The notes: generated from the letters alone by a model not told the origin. Numbered from the stretch's first letter, positions 18,861-28,244 are shown. The stretch: 64,000 nt of DNA from a virus (IMGVR_UViG_3300028763_000006:55070-119069), one strand, 5' to 3'. A program made the numbers and translations.

Positions 18861-19490
18861 TCAAACAACGTTATCATTATATCTTTCCTTATTAGAGCAT
18901 TCTGGAATGACTCTTATTTTAGGTATTATAGGTATTTTTAGTTCTTTTTCTTCAGATTCTTTAATCTTAATTAATCCAAAAATTGCATAATTAATCATAT
19001 CAAAATAATTTGCATCGATACCTTCCGATATTATTGTTTTTCCATCATTATCTTCAATTTGTTTAGTTCTATAAATTTTCATTAAAATCAAATCTGTATA
19101 AGATTCCATTCTCATTGATCTCCATGCCTCACCATAATCATGATTTTTATTCATCATCAATTCCTTAGATTTCTGTATATATTTATCGTATAATTTTATT
19201 CCATCATCATATGATAAATCATCTGAATTTGAATATCCTAGTTCTAATTGAATTAACCCCATTATTCCATAATTTACAATAGCTATCAACTCAGAATTTA
19301 TTCCTTCATTTATTTTTATTACCGATTTGGTTTCAATACTTCTGATTCTATTCGCTTTTATGAATATCTGATCTGTAACAGAGGTAGGTCTTAATATTCT
19401 CCAAGCTGCACCATAATCTTTCATTTTTTTAGCGTAAATATCAGAGCAATTGTTTATTATTTGATTAAATTGTTCATTTGTTTTATTCAT
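18861..19490 (-). CDS. Tandem DUF1599 (nucleotide modification associated domain 1) protein
   Basis: 209 residues with two copies of the domain: YAKKMKDYGAAWRILRP...TDQIFIKANRIRSIE near 19-55 and NKNHDYGEAWRSMRMES...TDLILMKIYRTKQIE near 115-150. Each is followed by a helix (IVNYGIMGLI / MINYAIFGLI). The family is all-helical and has been linked by gene context to base modification of phage DNA; enzymatic activity is not established. It overlaps the upstream structural-like gene by 8 bases. Confidence 0.8.
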   Translation of the reverse strand: MNKTNEQFNQIINNCSDIYAKKMKDYGAAWRILRPTSVTDQIFIKANRIRSIETKSVIKINEGINSELIAIVNYGIMGLIQLELGYSNSDDLSYDDGIKLYDKYIQKSKELMMNKNHDYGEAWRSMRMESYTDLILMKIYRTKQIEDNDGKTIISEGIDANYFDMINYAIFGLIKIKESEEKELKIPIIPKIRVIPECSNKERYNDNVV

Positions 19491-20100
19491 TGTTTTTTAA
19501 TATTTTATTTAGTTTATCTGATCTTTTTTCCTTCACTGATAATCTTTCATTATCATATAGAATTTTATCAAATTTGAATTTTACTTTCAATTTACTTAAA
19601 CTACAGTACCCATTATTGAATTTGAAATTATTTTCAATGTCAATAAATTGAAATTTTGTGTAACATAATGTTAATAAGTCAGATATCACAATTTTTACTG
19701 ATATTTCTTTTTTGTCACTTATTAATTCCATTAATTTTTCATACGGTTGCATTCTATTGCCAATCATCTTACAATTAAAAACAAAAGTATTATCATTAAT
19801 TTCACATATAGTATCAGATAATATTTTATCATCATCATCTAATTCAAAATAAACAGAATAAGACAAATCATCTAACTCATCTTTTTTTTCACTTGATTTC
19901 CACATGGAACCATATGAGCTAACAGGTACTCCAGTATAAACACCAGGAGAACCATTATAAATAGTAGAATAATATGGATTTGTATTTGTATTTGTATATG
20001 TATCAGAACATGCACTAAAAATACCTGATGATATGTTTGATATTGAAGTAGCTGCAGATTTTGATTTACTTGATGCGTATGAACTTGTGTTTAATGACAT
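19483..20100 (-). CDS. Possible tail-tube-like structural protein
   Basis: 205 residues. The first 65 are Ser/Thr/Tyr/Asn-rich and flexible. The rest shares a pattern with the 35973 gene: a QPYEKL/QPFQII segment, then LKVKFKFDK / LRVKFKYDK near the end. Such 'VKFKFDK' strands are typical of tail-tube or baseplate-tube proteins. The last residues (KEKRSDKLNKILKNNE) match the set B tail. Divergent from the 20181 structural operon. Confidence 0.45.
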   Translation of the reverse strand: MSLNTSSYASSKSKSAATSISNISSGIFSACSDTYTNTNTNPYYSTIYNGSPGVYTGVPVSSYGSMWKSSEKKDELDDLSYSVYFELDDDDKILSDTICEINDNTFVFNCKMIGNRMQPYEKLMELISDKKEISVKIVISDLLTLCYTKFQFIDIENNFKFNNGYCSLSKLKVKFKFDKILYDNERLSVKEKRSDKLNKILKNNE

Positions 20101-20143
20101 TTTATTTTTTATTATTTTTATTATTTTTCTATTACAAAGTTTA

Positions 20144-20158
20144 ATTTTTTATATATAG
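20144..20158 (+). promoter_or_regulatory. Late-type TATATATA promoter motif
   Basis: ATTTTTTATATATAG lies about 22 bases ahead of the 20181 structural gene. Confidence 0.45.
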
Positions 20159-20180
20159 AAAAAAATATAATAACGACAAT

Positions 20181-22067
20181 ATGTCCAGTACTAAAAAAAT
20201 GATAAAGATTAATCCAAATGTCTTAATGGAATGGACATTTGATAATGAAAATAATGTAACAGAAAATTATAAAGTTATAACTAATCTTAATGAAAACAAA
20301 AAGAGAAGTTTTCTTTCTACTATAAGCAATAATAATATAAATAATAATTTATTTTTATTAGATACTGTTCTTAGAAAATATACTACAATTAATACTGAAA
20401 AGTATAATTTTTTACAATATCAAGATTATAATACTGCTCCTATACCATATGATAATGTAAAATTATATTTACCTACAAATTATAATTTTGTTTTAAATGA
20501 ATATGTTGGATTATATGTTAAAATTTATACATACGATTATTATAATGAGAGTATGTATGAGTTAGCTAATATTTTTTTCGATTCAACAACAAAATCAACT
20601 TCAGGTATGACTTTATCTGTTCCATTTTTATATGATGGACAAGAATGGGGTAAATATTATGAATTTCAAATACCTTCAATTGATTATGTTTCTAATCAAA
20701 GAACAACTACATTAACAGATAATTCTGTATTAAGTAATACAATCAATGATAATTTTACTCTTGGAATAGGATTAAGTCAAACATCTCCAATATTTGTAGA
20801 TTTTAAATATTTAGTAACAAAAGAAAATGTTCTAGGTACTACATATTATTATTCATCTGAATCTTATAATACGTCTTTTTCAAAAAGCGCAGATTATAAT
20901 ACATTAGCTGTTAATATTAAAGAATCTACTGAAGGTGATTTCTTTGAAATTAATGGTACATATGGTAATTCAAATCAAAATTTAGATAATTTTATAAGAG
21001 AAATGGAAAATAAAGGTCGTAGAATGAGAATAGAATACGATATTTATTTATTAGAAGAAAATATTCAAACTAATATGCAAACCGTTGTTGTTTCAGGAAT
21101 AGGAATAAATGATGATTTTACAAAAACTATATTATATAGACCTATTTTAACTTTTTCAAATACCACTGCTGCAATAAGAGTTGTTATGAGGGTTATTGAT
21201 TTGGTTGATATGAGTACCATTGAAAGAACATCAACATTAGGATTAGATAATAACATTCAAAAATACGGCAAAAAATTAATTAGTTTAAATATACAAAATT
21301 TGAATAAAATTAAAATTTATAATGCCAAACCAGATGAAATTGTATTAGGAAATGATTATTTATCAGGAAATATAACAACAGAAATTGTTAAAGTAAATTC
21401 TCCTCAATTAATAGAAGTTGGAAAATTGATAGTTAATAGTTCTTCTAATAGTTCTTCTACTGCTTTAACAAATAATGATTATAAAACTATGGGATTATTG
21501 AATATTGTAATTACTCCATTTGATAATATTATTCAATTTAGATTAGCATCTCTTCAATCAACAAATAGTACAACAAATCAATTAGTTATATATGATTTAT
21601 CTACAATCTTAAATAATTCTGAATTAGTTCTAATATTTAAATCTGATTCTGAAACTATAGAAAAATCAATATATAAAGAAGCTACAAACGATTATGTAAA
21701 TGGTATAGTCAATTTTAAAATTTTAGAAAATGATTTAACGGTATTGAAATCAATTTATAATAAAGGATTTACAAATTTTTATTTAACATTAGTTTCAAAT
21801 AATCAATCATCAACTAGCTCAAGTCAAGTTATCGGATTAGATAAAGTAAGAACTTTATTATATTCTGGTACATTTACTTTATTTGAAGATATTACATTTG
21901 TTGATAATAGTGTTAATTATATATCTGATTCAAGTAGCTCTGTTCCTATATCATCAAGTATAACATCAACTGACACCACGACATCATCAGAGTCAATATG
22001 GCCTATGGCAGGAAGAACAGTTATAATTTATACTAAATATAAAGATACATCTTCTACATCAAATTAA
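20181..22067 (+). CDS. Large structural protein
   Basis: 628 residues, rich in Asn/Thr/Ser/Tyr and beta strands, with a Ser/Thr-rich C-terminus (SSSVPISSSITSTDTTTSS). It heads an operon with two further structural genes. No specific family recognised; probably a tail, baseplate or fibre component by composition and context. Confidence 0.55.
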   Translation: MSSTKKMIKINPNVLMEWTFDNENNVTENYKVITNLNENKKRSFLSTISNNNINNNLFLLDTVLRKYTTINTEKYNFLQYQDYNTAPIPYDNVKLYLPTNYNFVLNEYVGLYVKIYTYDYYNESMYELANIFFDSTTKSTSGMTLSVPFLYDGQEWGKYYEFQIPSIDYVSNQRTTTLTDNSVLSNTINDNFTLGIGLSQTSPIFVDFKYLVTKENVLGTTYYYSSESYNTSFSKSADYNTLAVNIKESTEGDFFEINGTYGNSNQNLDNFIREMENKGRRMRIEYDIYLLEENIQTNMQTVVVSGIGINDDFTKTILYRPILTFSNTTAAIRVVMRVIDLVDMSTIERTSTLGLDNNIQKYGKKLISLNIQNLNKIKIYNAKPDEIVLGNDYLSGNITTEIVKVNSPQLIEVGKLIVNSSSNSSSTALTNNDYKTMGLLNIVITPFDNIIQFRLASLQSTNSTTNQLVIYDLSTILNNSELVLIFKSDSETIEKSIYKEATNDYVNGIVNFKILENDLTVLKSIYNKGFTNFYLTLVSNNQSSTSSSQVIGLDKVRTLLYSGTFTLFEDITFVDNSVNYISDSSSSVPISSSITSTDTTTSSESIWPMAGRTVIIYTKYKDTSSTSN

Positions 22068-22078
22068 ATTAATTAATA

Positions 22079-23344
22079 ATGATAAATAATACTAATATAA
22101 TATCAAATAGTAAAACCGATTTACTTAATGCATTAAATATGTCATCAGGTACAACCTTGAGTTATAATTCATCAATAGAAAATATTATAAATACGCAAGG
22201 AGGTACTATTTTATATTCATATGATAATATTATTATTGCTTCTGAAATTACAGAATCTTTTTATAATGAATTAAGCAAAAATCCTTATATTGAATATATT
22301 GATTCATTGCCTCTAAAAAAATATGGAGATATAAATTATGATCTTATAAATCAAATTCAAACAAATACAGGAGGTACTTCAAATTTGAGTTCTATTCCTG
22401 CATCAAATTCAGGATCAACTCTTAATGGTCCAGGTAGTCAATACACTAACATATTCACAACTGGAATAAATGTAACAGGATTCACAAATGATATAACAAA
22501 TTCAATAAATACTTTAAATACACTTACTACCACACTTCAAGATGGAGTATCAGGTAAGACTACTTTATCGAATAGTGGTGATATTCATCCAACTATAACA
22601 AATGAAATTTTTTCATTAAGTGCTGAAACAAATAGTTCATTTAACTACATTATAACGGCAACAGGAACATTTCCTATTAAATATGAAATAATACCACCAA
22701 GTAATTATACTGGTACAATAGGAATTAATTTAAATAAAATAAGTGGTGTCACATCTATGAATGGAGTATATAATTTTACATATAGTGCAATAAATTATTA
22801 CGGATCAGCATCAAAAGATTTAGTTCTAACTGTTGTCGAGTATGTTAAAATAACTAACACAAATCTTATAATTAATAGTAGTTTTGGATCAAATATTACA
22901 TACCAAATATTATCAAATGGTAATCCAATTTCATATGATGCAAAATCTTTACCTGATGGATTAAGTATAAATCATTCAACTGGAGTAATTAGTGGAATTT
23001 GTAATTCTACTGGTAGTACAATTTCTGATATATCTGCATCAGGATTAACAGGGAGTGATTCTAAACCATTATCTATTAATTCTGGATATTATCCTATCAT
23101 TTCTAGTTCTGGCTCAGTTTCAGGTAGTCCATACACACAATTTAGTTATGTTATATTATCAAATGATAGTAAATCTACATATAAAATCATAGGAAATTTA
23201 CCATCAGGATTAAATTTTAGTAATAATACTATAAGTGGAACACCTAATTCTCCTGGAATAACAAATGTTTCAATTAAAGCGATTAACTCATTTGGAGAAT
23301 CTACTAAAAATTTGACAATTACAATTTCAAATATTGTTATATAA
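22079..23344 (+). CDS. Virion protein with putative Ig (He_PIG-like) repeats
   Basis: 421 residues. Residues about 30-85 form a domain (GGTILYSYDNIIIASEI...NPYIEYIDSLPLKKYG) that is also encoded alone at 23361. The C-terminal 250 residues carry Ig-like repeats with the He_PIG signature: LPDGLSINHSTGVISG and LPSGLNFSNNTISGTP. Such repeats occur in adhesins and phage fibres that bind surface sugars. Probably a surface decoration or fibre protein. Confidence 0.65.
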   Translation: MINNTNIISNSKTDLLNALNMSSGTTLSYNSSIENIINTQGGTILYSYDNIIIASEITESFYNELSKNPYIEYIDSLPLKKYGDINYDLINQIQTNTGGTSNLSSIPASNSGSTLNGPGSQYTNIFTTGINVTGFTNDITNSINTLNTLTTTLQDGVSGKTTLSNSGDIHPTITNEIFSLSAETNSSFNYIITATGTFPIKYEIIPPSNYTGTIGINLNKISGVTSMNGVYNFTYSAINYYGSASKDLVLTVVEYVKITNTNLIINSSFGSNITYQILSNGNPISYDAKSLPDGLSINHSTGVISGICNSTGSTISDISASGLTGSDSKPLSINSGYYPIISSSGSVSGSPYTQFSYVILSNDSKSTYKIIGNLPSGLNFSNNTISGTPNSPGITNVSIKAINSFGESTKNLTITISNIVI

Positions 23345-23360
23345 AATAATAAAATAATAA

Positions 23361-23609
23361 ATGGCAACATCGACTCAAAGTTCTCTATTCCAAGGATTAA
23401 CATATAATGATGATATAACAAATGAAATAATATCAAGTGGAGGAACTATTGTTTTCACTAAGGATAATGTAATAATGGCATCTGAAATATCAGAAGCTGA
23501 ATATAGATCATTATTAAGTAATCCAAATATATACAAATTAGATGTATTACCATTAAAAAGATATGGAAATCAAGGAATTACTTCTACTGAAATAACAACA
23601 ACACCATAA
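23361..23609 (+). CDS. Stand-alone copy of the 22079 N-terminal domain
   Basis: 82 residues almost wholly matching the 22079 N-terminal domain: GGTIVFTKDNVIMASEI...NPNIYKLDVLPLKRYG. It starts 16 bases after that gene's stop. Possible partner, chaperone or minor virion subunit that self-associates with the larger protein. Confidence 0.65.
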   Translation: MATSTQSSLFQGLTYNDDITNEIISSGGTIVFTKDNVIMASEISEAEYRSLLSNPNIYKLDVLPLKRYGNQGITSTEITTTP

Positions 23610-23631
23610 AACATAAAACATAAAATATAAA

Positions 23632-24021
23632 ATGAACTATTTAAAAACATTTGAAAAATATGATAACTCTGATATTGATGATATTTTAAATCAGATTTCA
23701 AAATTCATAAAATCTAATTTGCGAAATCTATGGATATCTAATGATGAAATAAAAATATATATTAGAAAATCTAAAAGAAATTTTAAAGGTAATATGTATG
23801 ATTTTTTTGATTTTGCTAGTATAGATGTAACTGAACCAAATAGTGGATTGTTCACAAAAATACTTAAAAAATTTGAAGAAGAATACCCAGATAAAAAAAT
23901 ATTTATTGAATCTGTATTAACTGAAAGATTTGCAGATTATATTAAAAATGTTTTAAAATTTGAAGAAGAAACTCCAAATTATAGCAACAATTTTTATAAA
24001 ATAAAAAGTAATATAATATAA
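23632..24021 (+). CDS. Hypothetical protein with set A N-terminus
   Basis: 129 residues, starts MNYLKTFEKYDN (set A start) but lacks KFN(I/L). The C-terminal half (KKIFIESVLTERFADYIKNVLKFEEE) resembles the last strand-helix of GNAT acetyltransferases, though the acetyl-CoA loop is not visible. Stop and next start overlap at one base. Confidence 0.5.
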   Translation: MNYLKTFEKYDNSDIDDILNQISKFIKSNLRNLWISNDEIKIYIRKSKRNFKGNMYDFFDFASIDVTEPNSGLFTKILKKFEEEYPDKKIFIESVLTERFADYIKNVLKFEEETPNYSNNFYKIKSNII

Positions 24022-24668
24022 TGAGAATAAGTTCGCAAAACAATCAGGTACTTTTTCAATTACCAACAGATATTATATCTAAGGATGTTAATGATAGAAT
24101 GAGTAAATATTTATATAAAAATTGGATACCATATTTAGATCCAATATCATACCTTAACTCTACAATAAAAGAAGTTGTCTTTCCAAGTATTACATATGAA
24201 GGTTCTGAACAAACACTTAAATTTGGAAAGAAATTTGAGCACAAACCATCAACTAATGTTTATGATACTTATAATAGTACATTAGATATTACATTTAGAA
24301 GTGTAGATTCTCATTCTAATTATTTTATGATGCAACAGATATTCAATGAATATTATAATAATACTAGAAAATATTATTTGCCACATATTAATTTATTTAT
24401 TTTAGATAAAGATGGTGATTTTTTATATTCAGTAGTATTCAGATCAGCATTATTTAAATCATTATCAGAGGTTAGATTTATGTATCAATCAATGGATGTG
24501 TCTGAGCAAACTTTTACTGTACAATTCAAATTTAATTTTATGGATGTTTATTGGGATATAAGTGAAACTCCTGATTATAAGCAAGATAATATATTTTCTT
24601 CTGAAACTTGGGATCACACCAAAGAAATATTGCCAATGACTAGACCCCAGAATAATTATAATTTATAA
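24021..24668 (+). CDS. Tail-tube/baseplate-like structural protein
   Basis: 215 residues with FPSITYEGSEQTLKFGKK and later FTVQFKFNFMDVYWD strands. This layout resembles tube or tube-initiator proteins of contractile tails. It closes the 20181-24668 structural operon. The exact assignment is inferred. Confidence 0.5.
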   Translation: MRISSQNNQVLFQLPTDIISKDVNDRMSKYLYKNWIPYLDPISYLNSTIKEVVFPSITYEGSEQTLKFGKKFEHKPSTNVYDTYNSTLDITFRSVDSHSNYFMMQQIFNEYYNNTRKYYLPHINLFILDKDGDFLYSVVFRSALFKSLSEVRFMYQSMDVSEQTFTVQFKFNFMDVYWDISETPDYKQDNIFSSETWDHTKEILPMTRPQNNYNL

Positions 24669-24721
24669 TAAATAAAACTTTTTATCTCATATGGTATATA
24701 ATCTATCATAACAGTTATATT

Positions 24722-24946
24722 ATGGTATATAAGAATTACGGTAATTGGAATTTAGAAAATTCAATAGAGATTGATGATTTAGCTTATAAATTATATCTTA
24801 TTGAGTTTGATAAAAAATATTTAAAAGGAAGTCCATATTTAGATCAAAAAACTTTTCGTATGTATTATGTAAATGAAGATAAATATTACAAAAATGCAAA
24901 AAGAAAAATTAGACTTAAAAAAATAAAACAATTAGAAAAAAAATAA
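24722..24946 (+). CDS. Small set B protein
   Basis: 74 residues. GNWNLENSIEIDDLAY near the start matches GYWDLKNSTRLDDIAY in the protein at 39056. The basic end (KRKIRLKKIKQLEKK) is a set B tail. Function unknown. Confidence 0.6.
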   Translation: MVYKNYGNWNLENSIEIDDLAYKLYLIEFDKKYLKGSPYLDQKTFRMYYVNEDKYYKNAKRKIRLKKIKQLEKK

Positions 24947-25019
24947 ACTTTCTAATATTTATAATATACAATAAAAACAAACAAACAAATAAATTATTAA
25001 CTTTTTAAAAAAAAATAAA

Positions 25020-26174
25020 ATGAATACAGAATTAATAGTAGGTGTAAATATTGGTAGTTTACCTGATCCATTTCCAGAATTGAATAATAATAAAATTCGA
25101 AAAATAAAGAGTACTGGAGACTTGAATCAAGAATATCGAGATATGTACGAACAAATGGAGAAATCTTTATCAGGAATTAAAGAGGTTAAAGAAAATCAAG
25201 TTGTTACAGGTACAATATCATCAATTAATCAAAAAGAAATCTTAATTGATTTTGGATTTAAAGATTTTATCTATGTAGAAAAACCTAAATTGAATACAGT
25301 TGTAACTGAATTACTAGTTGGTGATTCAATTGATGTTTTAATTACATCAGTTTCAGATAAACCATATTTAATCAAAGGCTCAATTACAGAACTCATCAAA
25401 CAAAATGTTCATAATAAAATGAAAGAATATTATGAACAAAGATTACCACTTATTTCTGAAGTTAAATCAATGATACCAGCAGGTTATATGATGGACATTC
25501 TTATGGATAATGTTAGAGTTGAAGCATTTATGCCTAATACATTAGCAGATGTTAATAAATTATCTGATTCAGAATCTATATTGGGTGTAACATTTGAAGT
25601 AATGTTAGAAACATTACAACAAGAAAAAGGTGTTTATGTAGTATCAAGAAAGAAATATTTACAATCATTAATTCCAGATGAAGTAAGAAAATTGAAGCAT
25701 GATATTACCTATGAAGGTGTTATCACAGGTACAACTCCATTTGGTGTTTTCGTTCAATTTAAAGCCACTGAAAATGGTCCTAATTGTTTAACTGGAATGG
25801 TACATAAAGCTAATATTGGTGAAAAATGGCAAGAAAAATGGAATGAAATATTACCTGGTATGACAATTGAATTCTATGTTAAGGAAGTTATCAAAAATAA
25901 TAAAATTATTCTTACTCAAATTTTAAAAGAATCTATGTGGGATAGCATTAAAGTTGGTAAAGTATTAACAGGAAAAATCAGAGACATTAAAAACTTTGGT
26001 GCTCTTATTACTTTGGATGATGAAACAACTGGACTAATTCAAACTGCATATATTAACAGAAATGAGAAAAAATATAATGTTGGAGATGAAGTCAAAGTGA
26101 AAGTAATCTCATTAATTAAAGATGATAGAAAAATTTATCTAAACTTTGCTGATGTGAAGACAAAATTAGATTAA
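25020..26174 (+). CDS. Ribosomal protein S1-like RNA-binding protein
   Basis: 384 residues with three S1 (OB-fold) domains: GTISSINQKEILIDFGFKDF from about 63, YEGVITGTTPFGVFVQF from about 230, and LTGKIRDIKNFGALITL from about 315. Host S1 has six and helps mRNA loading. A three-domain phage form could steer ribosomes to phage messages, or bind phage RNA. The domain pattern is plain; the role is inferred. A terminator follows. Confidence 0.88.
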   Translation: MNTELIVGVNIGSLPDPFPELNNNKIRKIKSTGDLNQEYRDMYEQMEKSLSGIKEVKENQVVTGTISSINQKEILIDFGFKDFIYVEKPKLNTVVTELLVGDSIDVLITSVSDKPYLIKGSITELIKQNVHNKMKEYYEQRLPLISEVKSMIPAGYMMDILMDNVRVEAFMPNTLADVNKLSDSESILGVTFEVMLETLQQEKGVYVVSRKKYLQSLIPDEVRKLKHDITYEGVITGTTPFGVFVQFKATENGPNCLTGMVHKANIGEKWQEKWNEILPGMTIEFYVKEVIKNNKIILTQILKESMWDSIKVGKVLTGKIRDIKNFGALITLDDETTGLIQTAYINRNEKKYNVGDEVKVKVISLIKDDRKIYLNFADVKTKLD

Positions 26175-26190
26175 TATCACAATACATTAA

Positions 26191-26223
26191 TAAAAAAAGA
26201 GAATCAAATGATTCTCTTTTTTT
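26191..26223. terminator. Bidirectional intrinsic terminator
   Basis: AGAGAATCA (26198-26206), AA loop, TGATTCTCT (26209-26217), with an A-run before and a T-run after. The same stem recurs at 60931. Confidence 0.85.
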
Positions 26224-26230
26224 ATTATAA

Positions 26231-26740
26231 TTATTTTTCAAGAACATAAGTTTTTATTTCCTCTTTAAATTTATCATTCCATTTTTTTAAATATTCATCA
26301 TATAAATTTTTATATGGTTGTAAAGTTTTGATATAAGGAAAATTTTTTCTCATATCTCTCAATAGTTTTGTTGATGCCTCAAAATTTGAAGGTTTCAGTG
26401 CTGCAATTAAAGCTGATCTTAACTCATCAATTGATATATAATCTTTTTCTACTGTATAATCAACATTTTCAAATGTTCCTTCTGGTTTATATAAATCTAA
26501 ATCTACTTTAAATTTATTATACCATTTTTTCAAAAATGCCATATAAATTTCTTTGTATGGAGATTCTGTTTTAATATAAGGATGATCATTTTTAATACTT
26601 CTAAGAAGTTTTACTGATGCCTCAAAATTATTAATCTGAAATATAGAATCTAACTGTTCTTCTAATTCTTCTGTTGATAAATATTCTTTTTGAATTATAT
26701 TATCAGCATTATTCTCATTGAATGTTTTTAATTTTCTCAT
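26231..26740 (-). CDS. Two-repeat protein with set A N-terminus
   Basis: 169 residues, starts MRKLKTFNENN. Two copies of a roughly 65-residue domain follow: NNFEASVKLLRSIKNDHPYIKTESPY and SNFEASTKLLRDMRKNFPYIKTLQPY, each followed by a KKWYNKF / KKWNDKF helix. The single-copy form is next to it at 26883. Internal duplication is evident; function unknown. Confidence 0.7.
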   Translation of the reverse strand: MRKLKTFNENNADNIIQKEYLSTEELEEQLDSIFQINNFEASVKLLRSIKNDHPYIKTESPYKEIYMAFLKKWYNKFKVDLDLYKPEGTFENVDYTVEKDYISIDELRSALIAALKPSNFEASTKLLRDMRKNFPYIKTLQPYKNLYDEYLKKWNDKFKEEIKTYVLEK

Positions 26741-26747
26741 GTTTTTT

Positions 26748-26763
26748 ATAATATATATATAAT
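26748..26763 (-). promoter_or_regulatory. Late-type TATATATA promoter motif
   Basis: Reverse-strand ATTATATATATATTAT lies directly ahead of the 26740 start. Confidence 0.4.
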
Positions 26764-26843
26764 ATCACATAATAATGTGCTATCATTTATATATTTTATA
26801 TGTTAATTAACACATTTTATATTTTTATTATTATTTTATTGTA

Positions 26844-26882
26844 TAAAAAAACCCTTGAAATGTATTTCAAGGGTTTTCTTTT
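26844..26882. terminator. Intrinsic terminator
   Basis: AACCCTTGAAAT pairs with ATTTCAAGGGTT around a 2-base loop, with A/T runs on both sides. It follows the stop of the 26883 reverse gene. Confidence 0.8.
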
Positions 26883-27143
26883 TTAATGTTCATATGAATT
26901 TATATCTTCTATAAATTTATCATGCCATTTATTTGTATATTCATTCCATAATTCTGAATATGGAGATTCAGTTTTTACATAAGGATATTCTTCTTTAATT
27001 CTTCTCAGAATATTCAAAGATTCTTCAAAATTGTTTGTTTGTATCACAGAGTCCAATTCGTCTCTTAGTTCTTCAATTGATACATATTCTTTTTGTAATA
27101 TATCATCAGAAATGTTTTCATTAAATGTTTTTAATTTTCTCAT
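26883..27143 (-). CDS. Single-repeat paralogue of 26231 protein
   Basis: 86 residues, starts MRKLKTFNEN and has one copy of the domain found twice in the neighbouring gene (NNFEESLNILRRIKEEYPYVKTESPY...NKWHDKF). A likely ancestral form or duplicated module. Confidence 0.7.
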   Translation of the reverse strand: MRKLKTFNENISDDILQKEYVSIEELRDELDSVIQTNNFEESLNILRRIKEEYPYVKTESPYSELWNEYTNKWHDKFIEDINSYEH

Positions 27144-27156
27144 TATTGTTTTTTTT

Positions 27157-27171
27157 TGTATATATAAATTA
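27157..27171 (-). promoter_or_regulatory. Late-type TATATATA promoter motif
   Basis: Reverse-strand AATTTATATATACAA sits ahead of the 27143 start and overlaps the end of the nusG coding region. Confidence 0.4.
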
Positions 27172-27681
27172 TTCTGAATCTTTTATAAATTGAGAATAAG
27201 TTAAATCTAAAATTACTTCTCTATCAAAAACGTTAACTGATACTTTAGATTTTTGCTTAGAATTATCCAATGTCTTAATGATTCCTTTGAACGTACTAAA
27301 AGGTCCATCTATTATTTTAACTTTTTCTTTGATATAATACATATCACCATTAACAAAAACTTCTTCTGTTGTCTTTTTTTCAAGTAATCTATCAACTTCA
27401 GATTGTCTCAAAGGTTTTTTTAATACTCCTTGAACTCCACTAATATATTTAATATATCCTTCAACATTATCTATTGATTCACATTCAATAAAAATATAGC
27501 CAGGAATATTTATTTTTTCAATGTTAATTTTTTTGCCATTCCTTAATTGCTGTGTTTTTACTGATGGTACTAAAATATTAGAAATTATATTTTCAATAGG
27601 ATTAACTTTCAATTCAGTTTCTATTAATTCTTTGACTTTTTTCTCTTTGCCATTAGCAACTTTTATTACATAGTATTTCAT
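27169..27681 (-). CDS. nusG: NusG-like transcription elongation factor
   Basis: 170 residues, close to normal NusG length. NGN domain from MKYYVIKVANGKEKKV to PGYIFIE and GVQGVLKKP; KOW domain from VKIIDGPFSTFKGIIKTLD to VNVFDREVILDLTYSQF. NusG/RfaH proteins bind RNA polymerase and affect pausing or termination. A phage copy may favour read-through of phage operons, which contain many terminators. The assignment is firm; the direction of its effect is inferred. Confidence 0.88.
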   Translation of the reverse strand: MKYYVIKVANGKEKKVKELIETELKVNPIENIISNILVPSVKTQQLRNGKKINIEKINIPGYIFIECESIDNVEGYIKYISGVQGVLKKPLRQSEVDRLLEKKTTEEVFVNGDMYYIKEKVKIIDGPFSTFKGIIKTLDNSKQKSKVSVNVFDREVILDLTYSQFIKDSE

Positions 27682-27737
27682 TTTTTAAAATTATTTTTAT
27701 AATTAGTATATTAACATTTAATTAAAAAGTTCAAATA

Positions 27738-27772
27738 AAAATTCCTTATATTTTTATATAAGGAATTTTTTA
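27738..27772. terminator. Intrinsic terminator
   Basis: AAATTCCTTATAT pairs with ATATAAGGAATTT around a T-rich loop, with A- and T-runs on the two sides. It ends the 28240-27770 reverse transcript. Confidence 0.75.
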
Positions 27773-28240
27773 AAATCTTCTAATAATAGTTTTTCTTTTT
27801 TGAGGTTCTATTGCAGGTTGTGAATAAGGTTCAAAAGATTTATTGTCATTATATTCATCAGGAAAAAATTTATCATTGTCTGTATTATGATGTCTTTTTT
27901 TAGGCTCAAAGAAAGAATCATTACTCTCTCCTTTTTCTTCATCTCTCTTTAATCTTTGATTTATAAATTCTCTAACATAATTGTGTGCATCTTTCAAATC
28001 ATCTTTCTTTTTATTTCTCAATCTTACACTTTCTCCATCTTTATTTTTTTTGAAAATTTTACATATAAAAAAACCGCCTTTTTTCTGTATTCTTGCGAAG
28101 TAATATGGCTCAGAATTTCCTGATTTATATTTTATAATTCCACCAAATACTGTTGGATCATATTTAGCTTTGCCACTAGTGAATAATTTATCATCTATAA
28201 TATTGTCTTTCCAAGTTTCAAATGTTTTAATATTTTTCAT
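27770..28240 (-). CDS. Basic protein with set A N-terminus
   Basis: 156 residues, starts MKNIKTFETWKDN. A folded middle (GGIIKYKSGNSEPYYFARIQKKGGFFICKIFKKN) is followed by a long charged, disordered tail ending KRKTIIRRF. The basic tail suggests nucleic-acid or core binding. A late-type promoter motif lies just upstream. Confidence 0.6.
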   Translation of the reverse strand: MKNIKTFETWKDNIIDDKLFTSGKAKYDPTVFGGIIKYKSGNSEPYYFARIQKKGGFFICKIFKKNKDGESVRLRNKKKDDLKDAHNYVREFINQRLKRDEEKGESNDSFFEPKKRHHNTDNDKFFPDEYNDNKSFEPYSQPAIEPQKRKTIIRRF

Positions 28241-28244
28241 ATGT

